From: Limnohabitans sp. Rim8
GTDB lineage: Bacteria; Pseudomonadota; Gammaproteobacteria; Burkholderiales; Burkholderiaceae_C
Direction: 5' to 3'
Length of the DNA stretch: 64,000 nt
Assembly: GCF_945901735.1 (NCBI RefSeq)
Contig: NZ_CAMDLM010000007.1
Coordinates: 1-64,000 of the forward strand
Numbering within the stretch: the first letter of the stretch is position 1; every line of letters begins with the position of its first letter. The translations under genes were made by a program, and so were the position numbers. Below are positions 53,455 to 63,360 of the stretch, piece after piece. The notes beneath the pieces were generated by a model. That model did no database searches. It was not told where the DNA came from and saw only the letters and a program-made list of their open reading frames with translations.

Positions 53455-54435
53455 ATGATCCTGAGTGCCTCGGACACGGCCATCGCGCAGGCTGCACAAG
53501 CTTTGCGAGACGGTCAGTTGGTCGGCTTGCCCACCGAGACGGTGTATGGCCTGGCCGCCAATGCCACCGACGACGCGGCCGTGGCGAAAATCTTCTTGGC
53601 CAAGGGCCGCCCGGCCGACCACCCGCTGATCGTGCATGTGGCCGGTGTGGAGCAGGTGCCCTTGTTTGCGTCGCAAGTGCCCGAGTTTGCGCAAAAGCTC
53701 ATGCAAGCTTTTTGGCCTGGCCCGCTCACCTTGATTTTGCCGCGCCTGAGCGGCGTGGCCACGGCTTCGGCCGGGGGGCAAGACTCGATCGGTTTGCGCT
53801 GCCCTTCACACCCGGTGGCGCAGGCCATCCTCCAAGAGGGCCTGGCGCTGGGCGTGCTGGGCGTGTCGGCCCCCAGCGCCAACCGCTTTGGCCGCGTGAG
53901 CCCCACCACGGCGGCGCACGTGCAGTCCGAGCTGGGCCCTGAGCTGTTGATTTTGGACGGTGGCGAGTGCGCAGTGGGCATCGAGTCCACCATCGTTGAC
54001 TGCACACGCGGCGAGCCCGTGCTGCTGCGTCCGGGGCAGATCACGCGGGGGCAAATTGACGCAGCTTGTGGTCGCACCGTGCTGGACAAGGACGCGCTGA
54101 CCCAAGCCGCCCCCCGCGCCTCGGGGACGCTCGAATCGCACTATGCGCCGCGCGCCAAAGTGCGGCTCATGTCCGGCGATGACATTGCCCATAAGTTGCA
54201 AGCTTTGGGGCCGCATGCCAACAACCTGGGTGTCTGGTCAGCCGAGCGGCCTGATGACGGTGCTGGCGTCTTGTGGCGCATGCAAGCCGCTTCGGCCGAG
54301 CAGGCTGCGCACGATCTGTTCAGCGTTTTGCGCGATCTGGACGCGCGTGGTGTGACGCAAATTTGGGTGCAGCTGCCCCCCGACACACCCGAGTGGGAAG
54401 GCGTGCGCGACCGATTGCAGCGGGCTGCGGCTTGA
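53455..54435 (+). CDS. tsaC: L-threonylcarbamoyladenylate synthase (Sua5/YciO/YrdC family, Sua5-type with C-terminal domain)
   Basis: 326 aa. The YrdC core has LPTETVYGLAANATDD near 22-37, KIFLAKGRPADHPLIVHV near 45-62, FWPGPLTLILPR near 86-97 and SAPSANRFGRVSPTTA near 141-156. Residues about 215-326 form the extra Sua5 domain, absent in short TsaC proteins. The enzyme makes threonylcarbamoyl-AMP for the t6A modification of tRNA; tsaB is also in this window. It ends at a strong terminator. Confidence 0.93.
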   Translation: MILSASDTAIAQAAQALRDGQLVGLPTETVYGLAANATDDAAVAKIFLAKGRPADHPLIVHVAGVEQVPLFASQVPEFAQKLMQAFWPGPLTLILPRLSGVATASAGGQDSIGLRCPSHPVAQAILQEGLALGVLGVSAPSANRFGRVSPTTAAHVQSELGPELLILDGGECAVGIESTIVDCTRGEPVLLRPGQITRGQIDAACGRTVLDKDALTQAAPRASGTLESHYAPRAKVRLMSGDDIAHKLQALGPHANNLGVWSAERPDDGAGVLWRMQAASAEQAAHDLFSVLRDLDARGVTQIWVQLPPDTPEWEGVRDRLQRAAA

Positions 54436-54453
54436 GGCTTTTGTCCTTTTCAA

Positions 54454-54490
54454 AACAACAAGGCCCGCAATGTGCGGGCCTTGTTGTTGG
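54454..54490. terminator. Bidirectional intrinsic terminator between tsaC and the lipase-like gene
   Basis: A perfect 16-base-pair stem (AACAACAAGGCCCGCA / TGCGGGCCTTGTTGTT) with a three-base loop between convergent genes. The T-rich 3' arm can terminate tsaC, and the A-rich 5' arm serves the minus-strand gene. Confidence 0.85.
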
Positions 54491-54502
54491 AGGCTTGGCC
54501 GT

Positions 54503-55774
54503 TTACTTCACTAAGTCGAACAAGCCTTTGGCTTGAGCGTGGCAGAACGGTGGTTCATATTCGCCATGGTATTTGGCGTAGTAAGTCGCGGCATTGGCTG
54601 GCGTGACTGGGCCATAAGTGGCCGCAATATAAGGATCCACATCCACGGAAGTCACGTTTTTCAAGCCTTTGTCGTCAAAAGCTTTTTTCATGACGGCTTG
54701 GTGCACAGCAGGTGGCACCGTGGGATCCCCACTACCGCCGCACAGCATGAGTTGCGATTTGGGCGTCCAGTCCAGCAAGTCATTCTTTTTGGCGGCCAGG
54801 AATGTGGCGTTGTTGGCGTTGGTCAAAATGTCGCTGCTGAACGCCGGCTGGAACAAGGCATCGCGTGCTTGGTTGGGTGTTTCGCCGTTGATGCCAGGCA
54901 ACTTACCGCTGGTGACCAGTGTGGTGTAGTTCAAAGTGGGGCTGGGCAGCAAAGACTCAATGCCGTCTGCATAAGGCGCTTTGAAGGCGTTTTTGACATC
55001 GCTGTACAAATTGCCATAAATCTTCTGCCAAGCTGTGACCAGGTAGGGCACAAAGAACTGGTAACCCGCAATGGCCTCTGTGAGTTTCATTGAGCCCGAC
55101 AGGTTGTACGGTCCAGCCAAGTGTGCGCCAGCCACCACGTTGATCTCGTTAGACAAGTTCTTTTCAATCGCACGGTGAGCTGCCATGGAAGCGTGGCCCC
55201 CTTGAGAGTAGCCGGTCAACATGACCTTGCCATTCAGGCTGGACCCTTGTGATGACACGGCGTTGCGTGCGGCACGGATCGAGTCGATGACCGATGTGGC
55301 TTCAGAGTCTGCGTGCAGATAGGGGTGGAAGCTGTACTTGGACTTGGCGAACCCCAGGTAGTCGGTGGCCACCACGGCATAGCCCTGACTGGCGTACATG
55401 GCCGCCAGTAATAAAGTTTCGCCATCAGCAGGGTTAGCCAATGTGCGGGGTTTTTCGACATCGGTGCCTTTGGCATAAGCCACCAAAGGCGCAGCGGCAG
55501 TGCAATCGGCTCCCGAGGGCAACAACAAAACGCCTGAGGCGTTGGAATTCTCTCCCTGGACGCCGGGTGTCACGTAGTTGAGGGAAACGACCTTGACGTC
55601 ACATTTGGCTTTGCCACTCAAGCCCGCAAGTGGGCTACCGTCGAACTGTGCTTTGGTCAGGGTGGCCAGCAAGACCGGGGTATCGATCAAGGCACCGTGG
55701 GGCGTGTCATTGCCGCCGCAAGCAGCCAAGAGGGCTGCGCCGAGCATCGGGATGCCGTACTTCAATGTTTTCAT
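54503..55774 (-). CDS. Lipoprotein alpha/beta hydrolase, secretory-lipase-like
   Basis: 423 aa. The lipoprotein signal MKTLKYGIPMLGAALLAACGG has its lipobox Cys at 19. Nucleophile motif GYSQGG near 189 and downstream GGSGDPTVPPAVHQAVM with candidate Asp and His near 360-370 complete the hydrolase triad. Overall resemblance is to secretory lipase or tannase-like hydrolases, probably anchored in the outer membrane and acting on esters outside the cytoplasm. The substrate is unknown. Confidence 0.82.
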   Translation of the reverse strand: MKTLKYGIPMLGAALLAACGGNDTPHGALIDTPVLLATLTKAQFDGSPLAGLSGKAKCDVKVVSLNYVTPGVQGENSNASGVLLLPSGADCTAAAPLVAYAKGTDVEKPRTLANPADGETLLLAAMYASQGYAVVATDYLGFAKSKYSFHPYLHADSEATSVIDSIRAARNAVSSQGSSLNGKVMLTGYSQGGHASMAAHRAIEKNLSNEINVVAGAHLAGPYNLSGSMKLTEAIAGYQFFVPYLVTAWQKIYGNLYSDVKNAFKAPYADGIESLLPSPTLNYTTLVTSGKLPGINGETPNQARDALFQPAFSSDILTNANNATFLAAKKNDLLDWTPKSQLMLCGGSGDPTVPPAVHQAVMKKAFDDKGLKNVTSVDVDPYIAATYGPVTPANAATYYAKYHGEYEPPFCHAQAKGLFDLVK

Positions 55775-55895
55775 GGTGTGTCTCCATTGGATTAAAAAAG
55801 AACAATCGTTCTTTTTTCACTTTAGTCGAGTGAAACGATTCAAACCATGGGGTATTCACCGATTTGTCATTAATTTCTGATGAAAGTAAAAAAAA

Positions 55896-56150
55896 TCAGC
55901 GGTATCGGAACTTCATTATCAAAATCATCAGCGCCAGGCTGGTGGTGATGATGTTGGCGATGATGATGGGCCAAGCCTCCATCAAGATGCCGTAGACCAG
56001 CCACAGCGCCACCCCAGCAGTGAACAGGCTGTACATGCCCAGCGAGATGCCGCTCACATCGCGGGTGCGAAAGGTATGCCAGGCTTGGGGGATGAAGCTG
56101 GCGGTGGTCAGGAAGGCGGCCACAGAGCCGACCCAGTCGATGAGGTTCAT
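55896..56150 (-). CDS. SemiSWEET-type sugar transporter (MtN3/PQ-loop)
   Basis: 84 aa with three transmembrane helices. The first carries the PQ-loop-like FIPQAWHTFRTRDVSGISLGMY near 19-40, typical of bacterial SemiSWEETs, and the small size fits the half-transporter that dimerises. It probably facilitates sugar movement across the cytoplasmic membrane; no operon partner is obvious. Confidence 0.87.
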   Translation of the reverse strand: MNLIDWVGSVAAFLTTASFIPQAWHTFRTRDVSGISLGMYSLFTAGVALWLVYGILMEAWPIIIANIITTSLALMILIMKFRYR

Positions 56151-56221
56151 GGTGTTATTTGAGGAAGTGGCTTTGGGCGCTCATGGATTGTGACGCCGGC
56201 ATCGCAGTGACAAAACAGCTG

Positions 56222-57781
56222 TCATCGCGAGGAACGAAGCGGTCCATGGTTGATGCGATCCGATGGTTGTGCTTTGGGCGGTGAGGCGGTGTCGCGCACG
56301 GTCCATTCCAGCAACTGGTCCAGCACGGCCCGCGCCTGCTGGGCGTTGGGGTGGTGCAGCACGGCCACCAGGGTGTAGCGCTGGCCGCTTTGGCCCTGCA
56401 CATAACCGGCCACCGAGGCCACATCGCGCAACGAGCCGGTTTTGAGCCAGGCGTTGCCGATCACCGGCGACTGCGGGTGGCGGTCTTTCAGGCGAGCGGC
56501 GGTGCCGTCCACCCCAGCAATGGCCAGCGAGTCCACAAAATAGCGGGCGTGTGGGCTGGCGTGCGCGGCCTGCAGCAAGGCGGTGAGGGCCTGCGCCGTG
56601 CTGCGCTCGCTGCGCGACAAGCCCGAGCCGTTGTCCAGCACCGGCTCGTCGTGTCCGGCAAAGCCTTGACGCCACCACTGCGACAGGCGCAGGCGCGAAG
56701 CCTCAAAGCGCCCGGGTGCGCCCAGCTCGCTTGACAGCGTCAGGTACAGCTGCTGCGCCATCACGTTGTTCGAAAATTTGTTGATGTCTTGGATGATCTC
56801 TGACAAAGGCAAAGAGGGCACTTCCAGCAGCAGCTTGGCCGATGCCGGGCGTACGCCATAGCGCACCTGTCCGGTGAGCTGTCCGCCTGCGCCTTGCCAC
56901 AGGGCTTGCATGACGCGCGGCGCATAGGCTTCGGGCTCGGGGTAGGCCACGGGCCATTCGCGCTCGCCGCAGCTGGCCGGGTAGCGGCCCGCAAAGCGCA
57001 CTTGCTGGGGCTGGCTGAAGTCGGCCTGCAGTTGGCGACGCCAGTCGCTGCACGGGGCCTGGCTGAGCGGCAGTTGCGTGGGGGCAGAAAAGCCGGCCAG
57101 AGGCGGCTCAAAGCGCACCTTCACCTGGCCGCTGGCGGCATCGGGGGTGAACTTGTAGACCACCGCCTTGAAGTTGAGCAGCAGCCCGTCCGGCCCCACG
57201 TTGTAGGGCCGCAGCGGTTCGTCGTCAAAGGGCTCGCTGCGTTCGCGCACGTCGAACACGCTGCGGTCGAGCACGATGTCGCCACGCACCTCGCGTACGC
57301 CCGCCGCCCGAACCTGCGTCAGCAGTTCTTGCAGGCGCTCGACCACCAGCTTGGGGTCGCCGCTGCCGCGCACGACCAGGTTGCCCTGCAGCACGCCATC
57401 GCGCACGGGGCCGTCGGTGTACACCCGGTTGCGCCAGACGTGGTCGGGCCCCAACAGGCTCAAGCCGGCGTAGGTGGTGAACAGCTTCATGACCGAGGCG
57501 GGGTTGACGCTGGCTTGGGCGTGGTGCGACAAGTGCCGTGGCAAGGCGCTGTTGGTTGGAGCGCTATTCGGCAGAGGGGCGATGAGCACGCTGAAAGCCG
57601 AAGCGGGAACTTGAGCTTGGTTCAGGGTTTGCAGGACGGACCGGGGCAACGAGGATTGAGCGGTACTTTGCGCATGGGCAGGCCAGAGCAAGGCGGTACT
57701 CAGCGCCAAGGCAGTACAGGCAGCAAAGGCAGCGTGGGCCAAGGGGAACAAAAATCGGCGCTGGGTGCGGGAGCGAGTCAT
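56222..57781 (-). CDS. dacB: D-alanyl-D-alanine carboxypeptidase/endopeptidase PBP4
   Basis: 519 aa with a signal peptide (FLFPLAHAAFAACTALALS...HAQ). The penicillin-binding motifs are SVMK (in NPASVMKLFTTYAGL near 96), SNN (in NKFSNNVMAQQL near 338) and KTG (in WLKTGSLRDVASVAGYVQG near 442). A long insert domain lies between the first two motifs, as in PBP4. It trims peptidoglycan peptides in the periplasm. It is divergent from the EamA-type permease. Confidence 0.93.
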   Translation of the reverse strand: MTRSRTQRRFLFPLAHAAFAACTALALSTALLWPAHAQSTAQSSLPRSVLQTLNQAQVPASAFSVLIAPLPNSAPTNSALPRHLSHHAQASVNPASVMKLFTTYAGLSLLGPDHVWRNRVYTDGPVRDGVLQGNLVVRGSGDPKLVVERLQELLTQVRAAGVREVRGDIVLDRSVFDVRERSEPFDDEPLRPYNVGPDGLLLNFKAVVYKFTPDAASGQVKVRFEPPLAGFSAPTQLPLSQAPCSDWRRQLQADFSQPQQVRFAGRYPASCGEREWPVAYPEPEAYAPRVMQALWQGAGGQLTGQVRYGVRPASAKLLLEVPSLPLSEIIQDINKFSNNVMAQQLYLTLSSELGAPGRFEASRLRLSQWWRQGFAGHDEPVLDNGSGLSRSERSTAQALTALLQAAHASPHARYFVDSLAIAGVDGTAARLKDRHPQSPVIGNAWLKTGSLRDVASVAGYVQGQSGQRYTLVAVLHHPNAQQARAVLDQLLEWTVRDTASPPKAQPSDRINHGPLRSSR

Positions 57782-57870
57782 CGAGCGAGTCTAACGGGGA
57801 CCACGAGGGACACGCAGGCCTGCGGGGTCGTCAAAAGGGGGCACCGCTCGCGCCTGTGCAGCGGCCCCGT

Positions 57871-58866
57871 ATGATTCGGACCATGCGATTTTCTTCAAAA
57901 ACCGTGGGCCTGGCTTCGGCGGTCGTCACGGTGCTCATCTGGACGGGTTTCATTGTCATTGCGCGGGCCTCAGCGTCTCGGGGATTGCTGCCCATGGACA
58001 TCGCGCTGGCCCGCATTCTGGGGGCCAGCGCCATCTTGTTGCCCTGGGCTTGGTGGCTGATGCGTCCGGCACGCCAGGCCGGTGCACAAGTGGGTTCTTT
58101 GTGGGGCCTGTCGCCCCTGCCTTTGCGGCAAACAGTGCAAACCGGGTTTTTGGGCGGCTTTTTGTACGCCATCTTGGCCTACACCGGTTTTGTGTATGCA
58201 CCCGCCACGCACGCCTCGGTGCTCATGCCGGGCAGCCTGCCCTTGTGGACCACCTTGCTGGCCTGGCTGTTCTTGCGCGAAAAAGTGGCTGCCGCCCGTG
58301 CCGTGGGGCTGGGCTTCATCGTGCTGGGCGACGTGCTGGTGGGTGGCGCGAGCTTGCTCATGGCCTTTGATGGCGGCGAGGTCTGGAAGGGCGACCTGCT
58401 GTTCATGGCGGCGGCCCTGTGCTGGTCCAGCTACAGCGTGTTGGTGCGCAGCCAGGGCTTTGACGCGGTGCGGGCCACCATGGCCATCACCGCGTTTGCC
58501 TTTGTCTGCTTTGTGCCCTTGTTTGCCTTGCTGGCGGCCTTGCAGGTTTTGCCCACGCAGCTGCACCAAGCCCCGTGGTCCGAAATTTTGTTCCAAGCGG
58601 TGTTCCAGGGCGTGGGCTCGGTGGTGATTTCGGGCATCACCTTCACGCAGATGGTGCGCCACTACGGCCCGGTGCGCTCGACCATGATCACGGCCTTGGT
58701 GCCGGGCTTGTCGGCGCTGGGGGCGGTGTGGTTTCTGGGCGAGCCCCTGCACTGGAATTTGCTGGCCGGGCTGGCGCTGGTGACCAGTGGTATTTTGTTT
58801 GGCGTGCGGCAGGCCAAAAAACCTGCGGTTGCGCCCACTTCGCCCCCAACTGGAGGCCAGCCATGA
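57871..58866 (+). CDS. EamA/DMT-superfamily permease
   Basis: 331 aa from the ATG at 57871 (MIRTMRFSSKTVGLA); 57883 or a GTG at 57856 are other possible starts. About ten hydrophobic helices are arranged as two EamA repeats, each ending in a conserved loop (MPGSLPLWTTLLAWLFLREKV and ALVPGLSALGAVWFLGEPL). It is an inner-membrane exporter or importer of small metabolites whose substrate cannot be told. Its stop overlaps tsaB (ATGA). Confidence 0.9.
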   Translation: MIRTMRFSSKTVGLASAVVTVLIWTGFIVIARASASRGLLPMDIALARILGASAILLPWAWWLMRPARQAGAQVGSLWGLSPLPLRQTVQTGFLGGFLYAILAYTGFVYAPATHASVLMPGSLPLWTTLLAWLFLREKVAAARAVGLGFIVLGDVLVGGASLLMAFDGGEVWKGDLLFMAAALCWSSYSVLVRSQGFDAVRATMAITAFAFVCFVPLFALLAALQVLPTQLHQAPWSEILFQAVFQGVGSVVISGITFTQMVRHYGPVRSTMITALVPGLSALGAVWFLGEPLHWNLLAGLALVTSGILFGVRQAKKPAVAPTSPPTGGQP

Positions 58867-59663
58867 GCGCCAGCCCCGAGCGCCGCTGGCTGGCCTTTGA
58901 CACCAGCACCGATGTGCTGTCGTTGGCCGTGGCCCGTGGCGAGCAGGTCTGGACCCAAACCCTGCCCGGCGGTGCGCAGGCTTCGAGCGGTTTGATCCCG
59001 GCGGTGCTGGCCCTGCTGGCCGAGGCCGACATGCCGCTGGCTTCGCTCGATGCCATCGTTTTCGGTCGGGGGCCGGGGTCGTTTACCGGTTTGCGCACCG
59101 CTTGCGCCGTGGCGCAAGGCCTGGCCTTTGGGGCCGATGTGCCGGTGTTGCCGGTCGATACTTTGCTTGCAGTGGCCGAAGAGGCGCGCTGGGCGCAAGT
59201 GCAAGCGGGGGTCATCACGCCCGATGCCGAGTTGACTGTGCTGGCGCTGCTCGACGCCCGCATGGACGAGGTGTACAGCGCCGCTTACCGCTGGGAGCCT
59301 TTGCCGGGGGCAAGCCATGGCCGTTGGCATGAAGCTGCGCCCTTGCAAGTGAGTGCCCCCGAACAATTGCACCTGCCCGATGACCGCACGGTGCTGCAGG
59401 CGGGCAACGCCTTTACCGCATATGGCGACCGACTGCCCCGAGTGGCAACGGGTGGCTTGCGCTGCGAGGCCCTGCCCACCGCCGCTGCTTTGCTGCGCCT
59501 GGCCCCCGCCTTGTGGGCGCAGGGCCTGGCCGTGCCGGCCGAGCAGGCCATGCCGCTGTACATCCGCGACAAAGTGGCCAACACCACGGCCGAACGTGAG
59601 GCCATGAAAGCGCAAGCCCTGCAGGCCCAGACTGCTTTGACCAAGGCCGCAGCGCAGCCATGA
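58863..59663 (+). CDS. tsaB: tRNA threonylcarbamoyladenosine biosynthesis protein TsaB
   Basis: 266 aa from the ATG at 58863 (MSASPERRWLAFDTST). The ASKHA-type N-terminus LAFDTSTDVLSLAV and FGRGPGSFTGLRTACAVAQGLA near 65-87 are TsaB signatures, followed by ALLDARMDEVYSAAY. TsaB is the partner of TsaD in t6A synthesis. It is coupled upstream to the permease gene and downstream to rimI by ATGA overlaps. Confidence 0.94.
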   Translation: MSASPERRWLAFDTSTDVLSLAVARGEQVWTQTLPGGAQASSGLIPAVLALLAEADMPLASLDAIVFGRGPGSFTGLRTACAVAQGLAFGADVPVLPVDTLLAVAEEARWAQVQAGVITPDAELTVLALLDARMDEVYSAAYRWEPLPGASHGRWHEAAPLQVSAPEQLHLPDDRTVLQAGNAFTAYGDRLPRVATGGLRCEALPTAAALLRLAPALWAQGLAVPAEQAMPLYIRDKVANTTAEREAMKAQALQAQTALTKAAAQP

Positions 59664-60169
59664 GCCTGAACATGAAGCCCACACCAGCGCAGGACAGCAC
59701 CCAGCCCTCGGAGGCCACGCGCAACCGCGTCACGCTGGCGCCCATGACGCAGGACGATCTGGACGCGGTGATCGCCATCGAGCAAACCGCCTACAGCCAC
59801 CCCTGGACGCGGGGCAATTTCCGCGACTCGCTCAACCCCCTGTTCGAGGCCCAATGCCTGTGGCTGGACGGTGAATTGCTGGGTTACTTTTTGGCCATGC
59901 ACGGTGTGGAAGAAATGCACTTGCTCAACATCACGGTCGCCCCGGCGCACCAAGGCCAGGGCTGGGGCCACATGATGCTGGACGCCTTGTCGCTCGTGTC
60001 ACGCCACGCAGGCGCGCAATGGCTCTGGCTGGAGGTGCGCCAAACCAACCTGCGTGCGCTGCAGGTGTATGCGCTCTACGGCTTCAAGCAGGTCAGCATC
60101 CGCAAGGATTACTATCCCGCAGGCCGCTTGCAGCGAGAGCACGCGGTGGTGATGAGTTTGAAACTGTGA
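59660..60169 (+). CDS. rimI: Ribosomal-protein-alanine N-acetyltransferase
   Basis: 169 aa GNAT fold. VIAIEQTAYSHPWTRGNFRDSL near 37-58, the acetyl-CoA loop VAPAHQGQGWGHMMLD near 93-108 and LEVRQTNLRALQVYALYGFKQVSIRKDYY near 122-150 match RimI, which acetylates ribosomal protein S18. The N-terminal 25 residues are an extra Pro/Ser-rich leader. It is translationally coupled to tsaB and to the next gene. Confidence 0.92.
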   Translation: MSLNMKPTPAQDSTQPSEATRNRVTLAPMTQDDLDAVIAIEQTAYSHPWTRGNFRDSLNPLFEAQCLWLDGELLGYFLAMHGVEEMHLLNITVAPAHQGQGWGHMMLDALSLVSRHAGAQWLWLEVRQTNLRALQVYALYGFKQVSIRKDYYPAGRLQREHAVVMSLKL

Positions 60170-61107
60170 GCCCCAACATGAGCGACCCCACCCAATTCGA
60201 CCTGGACGACCGCCAACGCGCCATGCTGGCCGAGATGGGCGTGCGCGTGTGGTGGCCTCAGCGCAGCGCCGCCGAGCCCCAAGCGGTGGCGGGCGATGCA
60301 CCCGCCATGACGACAGTGAGCGTGGTGCCAACGACTGGCGTGTCTGGCGCCGCTGGGGCTGCAAGCCCGGTGCATCTCTTACCACCTGCAACGCCCGCTG
60401 TGCCTGTTCAAGCACCAGCCACCCGCTCGGCAACCCGTGGGCCTGTGGCACCCGTGCCCCCCCAGGCGCAGGCCCAGAGCCAAGTGTTTGCGCCTTTGCC
60501 CGAAAGTTTGTCCAGCATGGGTTGGGCCGAGCTGCTCACGGCTGTTCAATCCTGCCAGTCGTGCGCCCTGTGCGCTGCACGCCCAACGCCGATTCTGGGT
60601 TCGGGCCAGGGCACAGCCCGCTGGATGGTGGTGGGCGACTTGCCTTCAGAGGCAGACGATCAGCAGGGCCAGCCGTTCACCGGGCCAGAAGGCGTGCTGC
60701 TGGACAACATGCTCAAGGCCGTCGGCGTGCGCCGCCAGGGCCCTGTCGGCAGTGCCAACGCCACTGCCAGCGCGGACGTGCCCGAGGCCTGTCTGACCCA
60801 CGCTGTCAAATGCCGCCCCCTGAACGGGCGCAACCCCGAAACCGCCGAGCTGGCCACTTGCGCCGGCTATATGTCGCGCCAGGTCGCGCTGGCGCAGCCC
60901 CGGGTGATTTTGGCCATGGGCCGTTTTGCCATCCAAAGCCTGTTGGGCAGCACCGAGCCCATGGGCAAATTGCGCGGTCGTTTGCACGACTTTCAGGGCG
61001 TGCCGGTGGTGGTGACTTACCCGCCGTCGAGCTTGCTGCGCAACCCCGCCGACAAAGCCAAAGCCTGGGCCGATCTGGTGCTGGCTTTGTCGGTGGCCCA
61101 GGGCTGA
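60166..61107 (+). CDS. Family 4-like uracil-DNA glycosylase ([4Fe-4S])
   Basis: 313 aa from the GTG overlapping the rimI stop (an ATG at 60178 is an alternative). Residues about 35-120 are a Pro/Ala/Val-rich, probably disordered leader. The core keeps the four cluster Cys (CQSC near 130-133, KCRP and TCAGY) and GQPFTGPEGVLLDNML. The normal catalytic segment GEAPGxxED reads DLPSEADD here, and the usual H-P of the second motif reads YPPSSLLRNP. It may still excise uracil, or be a diverged relative. The tsaB-rimI-udg order is common in Burkholderiales. Confidence 0.82.
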   Translation: MSPNMSDPTQFDLDDRQRAMLAEMGVRVWWPQRSAAEPQAVAGDAPAMTTVSVVPTTGVSGAAGAASPVHLLPPATPAVPVQAPATRSATRGPVAPVPPQAQAQSQVFAPLPESLSSMGWAELLTAVQSCQSCALCAARPTPILGSGQGTARWMVVGDLPSEADDQQGQPFTGPEGVLLDNMLKAVGVRRQGPVGSANATASADVPEACLTHAVKCRPLNGRNPETAELATCAGYMSRQVALAQPRVILAMGRFAIQSLLGSTEPMGKLRGRLHDFQGVPVVVTYPPSSLLRNPADKAKAWADLVLALSVAQG

Positions 61108-61287
61108 CAGCGGCTTTCCAAGGGCGCGGGCCGTTCTGCCTGAGAGGCGGCCGCCATCAGGGCTGGATGGCGAGGGCATGCACTTCCTTGGCAAGGACTG
61201 CCGACAGACTGCCGGCGTGTCGCGTCTGAGGACCTGACAACCGCTAAAATGCCGGGTTTACCAGAATACTTCCCCGGAGCTGACCCC

Positions 61288-63339
61288 ATGGCCAATCAAC
61301 AACAAATGGCAAACGCCATCCGCGCCCTCGCAATGGACGCTGTTCAACAAGCCAACTCGGGTCACCCCGGCGCCCCCATGGGCATGGCCGACATGGCCGT
61401 AGCGCTGTGGGGCGATCACCTGCAACACAACCCCAAAAACCCCCATTGGGCCAACCGCGACCGCTTTGTGCTGTCCAACGGCCACGGCTCGATGCTGATC
61501 TATTCGGTGCTGCACCTGACCGGCTACAAACTGCCGATCGAAGAACTCAAGAACTTCCGCACCCTGCACAGCAAAACCGCGGGCCACCCCGAAGTGGGCG
61601 TGACGCCCGGCGTGGAAACCACCACCGGCCCGCTGGGCCAAGGCATCACCAACGCGGTGGGCATGGCGCTGGCCGAGAAGATGATGGCGGCTGAGTTCAA
61701 CCAAGACGGCCACAAAATCGTCCATCACCACACCTACGTTTTCCTGGGTGACGGCTGCCTGATGGAAGGCATCAGCCACGAAGCCGTGGCCCTGGCCGGT
61801 GCCTGGAAGCTGAACAAACTGATCGCCCTGTACGACGACAACGGCATCTCGATCGACGGCCAAGTTGCTCCGTGGTTCATCGACAACACGCCCCAGCGCT
61901 TTGCCGCCTGCGGGTGGAACGTGATCGACGCGGTGGACGGCCATGACGCCGCTGCCGTATCGGCCGCGATTGCCGCTGCCCGCCACAGTGCCGACAAGCC
62001 CACCCTGATCGTTTGCAAAACAGCCATCGGCAAGGGCTCGCCCAACCGTGCGGGCACCTCCAAAGCCCACGGCGAGCCGCTGGGCGCTGAAGAAATCAAG
62101 CTGACCCGCGAAGCCTTGGGCTGGACGGCCGAGCCTTTCAAGATTCCCAAAGCGGTCTATGCCGATTGGGACGCCAAAGTGGCGGGCAAGGCCCGCGAAG
62201 CCGAGTGGAACACCCAGTTTGCCGCCTACAAAGCCGCCCACCCCGCGCTGGCCAAAGAATTCGTGCGCCGCATGAAGGGCGACTTGCCCAAGAACTTCAA
62301 CCAAGTGGCGTTTGACGCCGTGGTGGCTGCCCACACCAAGGGCGAAACCATGGCCAGCCGCAAGGCCAGCCAGCTGGCACTCGAAGCCTTCACCGCTGCC
62401 TTGCCCGAAATGCTGGGCGGCTCGGCCGACCTCACGGGCTCTAACCTCACCAACACCAAGAGCACGCCTGCTTTCCGCGTGGACCTGGCCGGTGACGTGG
62501 TCAAGACAGCTGACGGCGCGGCTACCGAAGGGGCCTCCAAAATCGGCCGCCACATCAACTACGGCGTGCGCGAATTCGGCATGGCCGCCATCATGAACGG
62601 CGTGGCCCTGCATGGTGGTTACATCCCCTACGGCGGCACCTTCCTCACCTTCTCTGACTACTCGCGCAACGCCATCCGCATGGCCGCGCTGATGAAGCAG
62701 CGCGTGATCCACGTCTTCACCCACGACTCCATCGGCTTGGGCGAAGACGGCCCGACCCACCAGTCCATCGAACACGCCGCCAGCCTGCGCCTGATCCCCG
62801 GTCTGGACGTGTGGCGTCCGGCCGATACGGCCGAAACCACCGTGGCCTGGGCCGTGGCCCTGCAAAACGCCCACCGCCCTTCGGCCCTGCTGCTCAGTCG
62901 CCAAAACCTGGCCTACTCGCCCAAGAGCGATCTGGGCGACATCAGCCGCGGCGCCTATGTGCTGTCCGAGCCCGAACACGTGGGCATCAAAAAGACCCAC
63001 GGCGTGATCATCGCCACCGGCTCTGAAGTGCAACTGGCCATGGCAGCGCAAAAGCTGCTGGCACAGCGCAAGATCGGGGTGCGCGTGGTCTCCATGCCCA
63101 GCACCAACGTGTTTGACCGCCAGGACACCGACTACAAGCAAAGCGTGCTGCCTAAAGGCCTGCCCCGCGTGGCGGTCGAGATGGGTAGCACCGACGGCTG
63201 GTGGAAATACGGCTGCGCCGCGGTGGTCGGCATCGACACCTACGGCGAGTCGGCCCCAGCGCCTGTGCTGTTCAAACACTTTGGTTTCACCGCCGAAAAC
63301 GTGGCCGACACGGTCCACGCTGCGCTGCTCAAGGCCTGA
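61288..63339 (+). CDS. tkt: Transketolase
   Basis: 683 aa from the ATG at 61288 ([16 protein letters not shown]), with CGGAG about 10 bases upstream. [15 protein letters not shown] near 23-37, the thiamine-diphosphate motif [13 protein letters not shown]...DDNGISIDG near 154-190, and the pyrimidine-binding GREF-like [12 protein letters not shown] near 422 are clear. The [14 protein letters not shown] active-site stretch is near 480. It transfers two-carbon units in the pentose phosphate pathway. It is followed by a hairpin and gap. Confidence 0.96.
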   Translation: MANQQQMANAIRALAMDAVQQANSGHPGAPMGMADMAVALWGDHLQHNPKNPHWANRDRFVLSNGHGSMLIYSVLHLTGYKLPIEELKNFRTLHSKTAGHPEVGVTPGVETTTGPLGQGITNAVGMALAEKMMAAEFNQDGHKIVHHHTYVFLGDGCLMEGISHEAVALAGAWKLNKLIALYDDNGISIDGQVAPWFIDNTPQRFAACGWNVIDAVDGHDAAAVSAAIAAARHSADKPTLIVCKTAIGKGSPNRAGTSKAHGEPLGAEEIKLTREALGWTAEPFKIPKAVYADWDAKVAGKAREAEWNTQFAAYKAAHPALAKEFVRRMKGDLPKNFNQVAFDAVVAAHTKGETMASRKASQLALEAFTAALPEMLGGSADLTGSNLTNTKSTPAFRVDLAGDVVKTADGAATEGASKIGRHINYGVREFGMAAIMNGVALHGGYIPYGGTFLTFSDYSRNAIRMAALMKQRVIHVFTHDSIGLGEDGPTHQSIEHAASLRLIPGLDVWRPADTAETTVAWAVALQNAHRPSALLLSRQNLAYSPKSDLGDISRGAYVLSEPEHVGIKKTHGVIIATGSEVQLAMAAQKLLAQRKIGVRVVSMPSTNVFDRQDTDYKQSVLPKGLPRVAVEMGSTDGWWKYGCAAVVGIDTYGESAPAPVLFKHFGFTAENVADTVHAALLKA

Positions 63340-63360
63340 TCAGGCCCGCCGGATGAACCC

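Noticed and set aside
61258-63318. 686-codon minus-strand frame opposite tkt
   Set aside because: Antisense shadow of a highly conserved transketolase gene.
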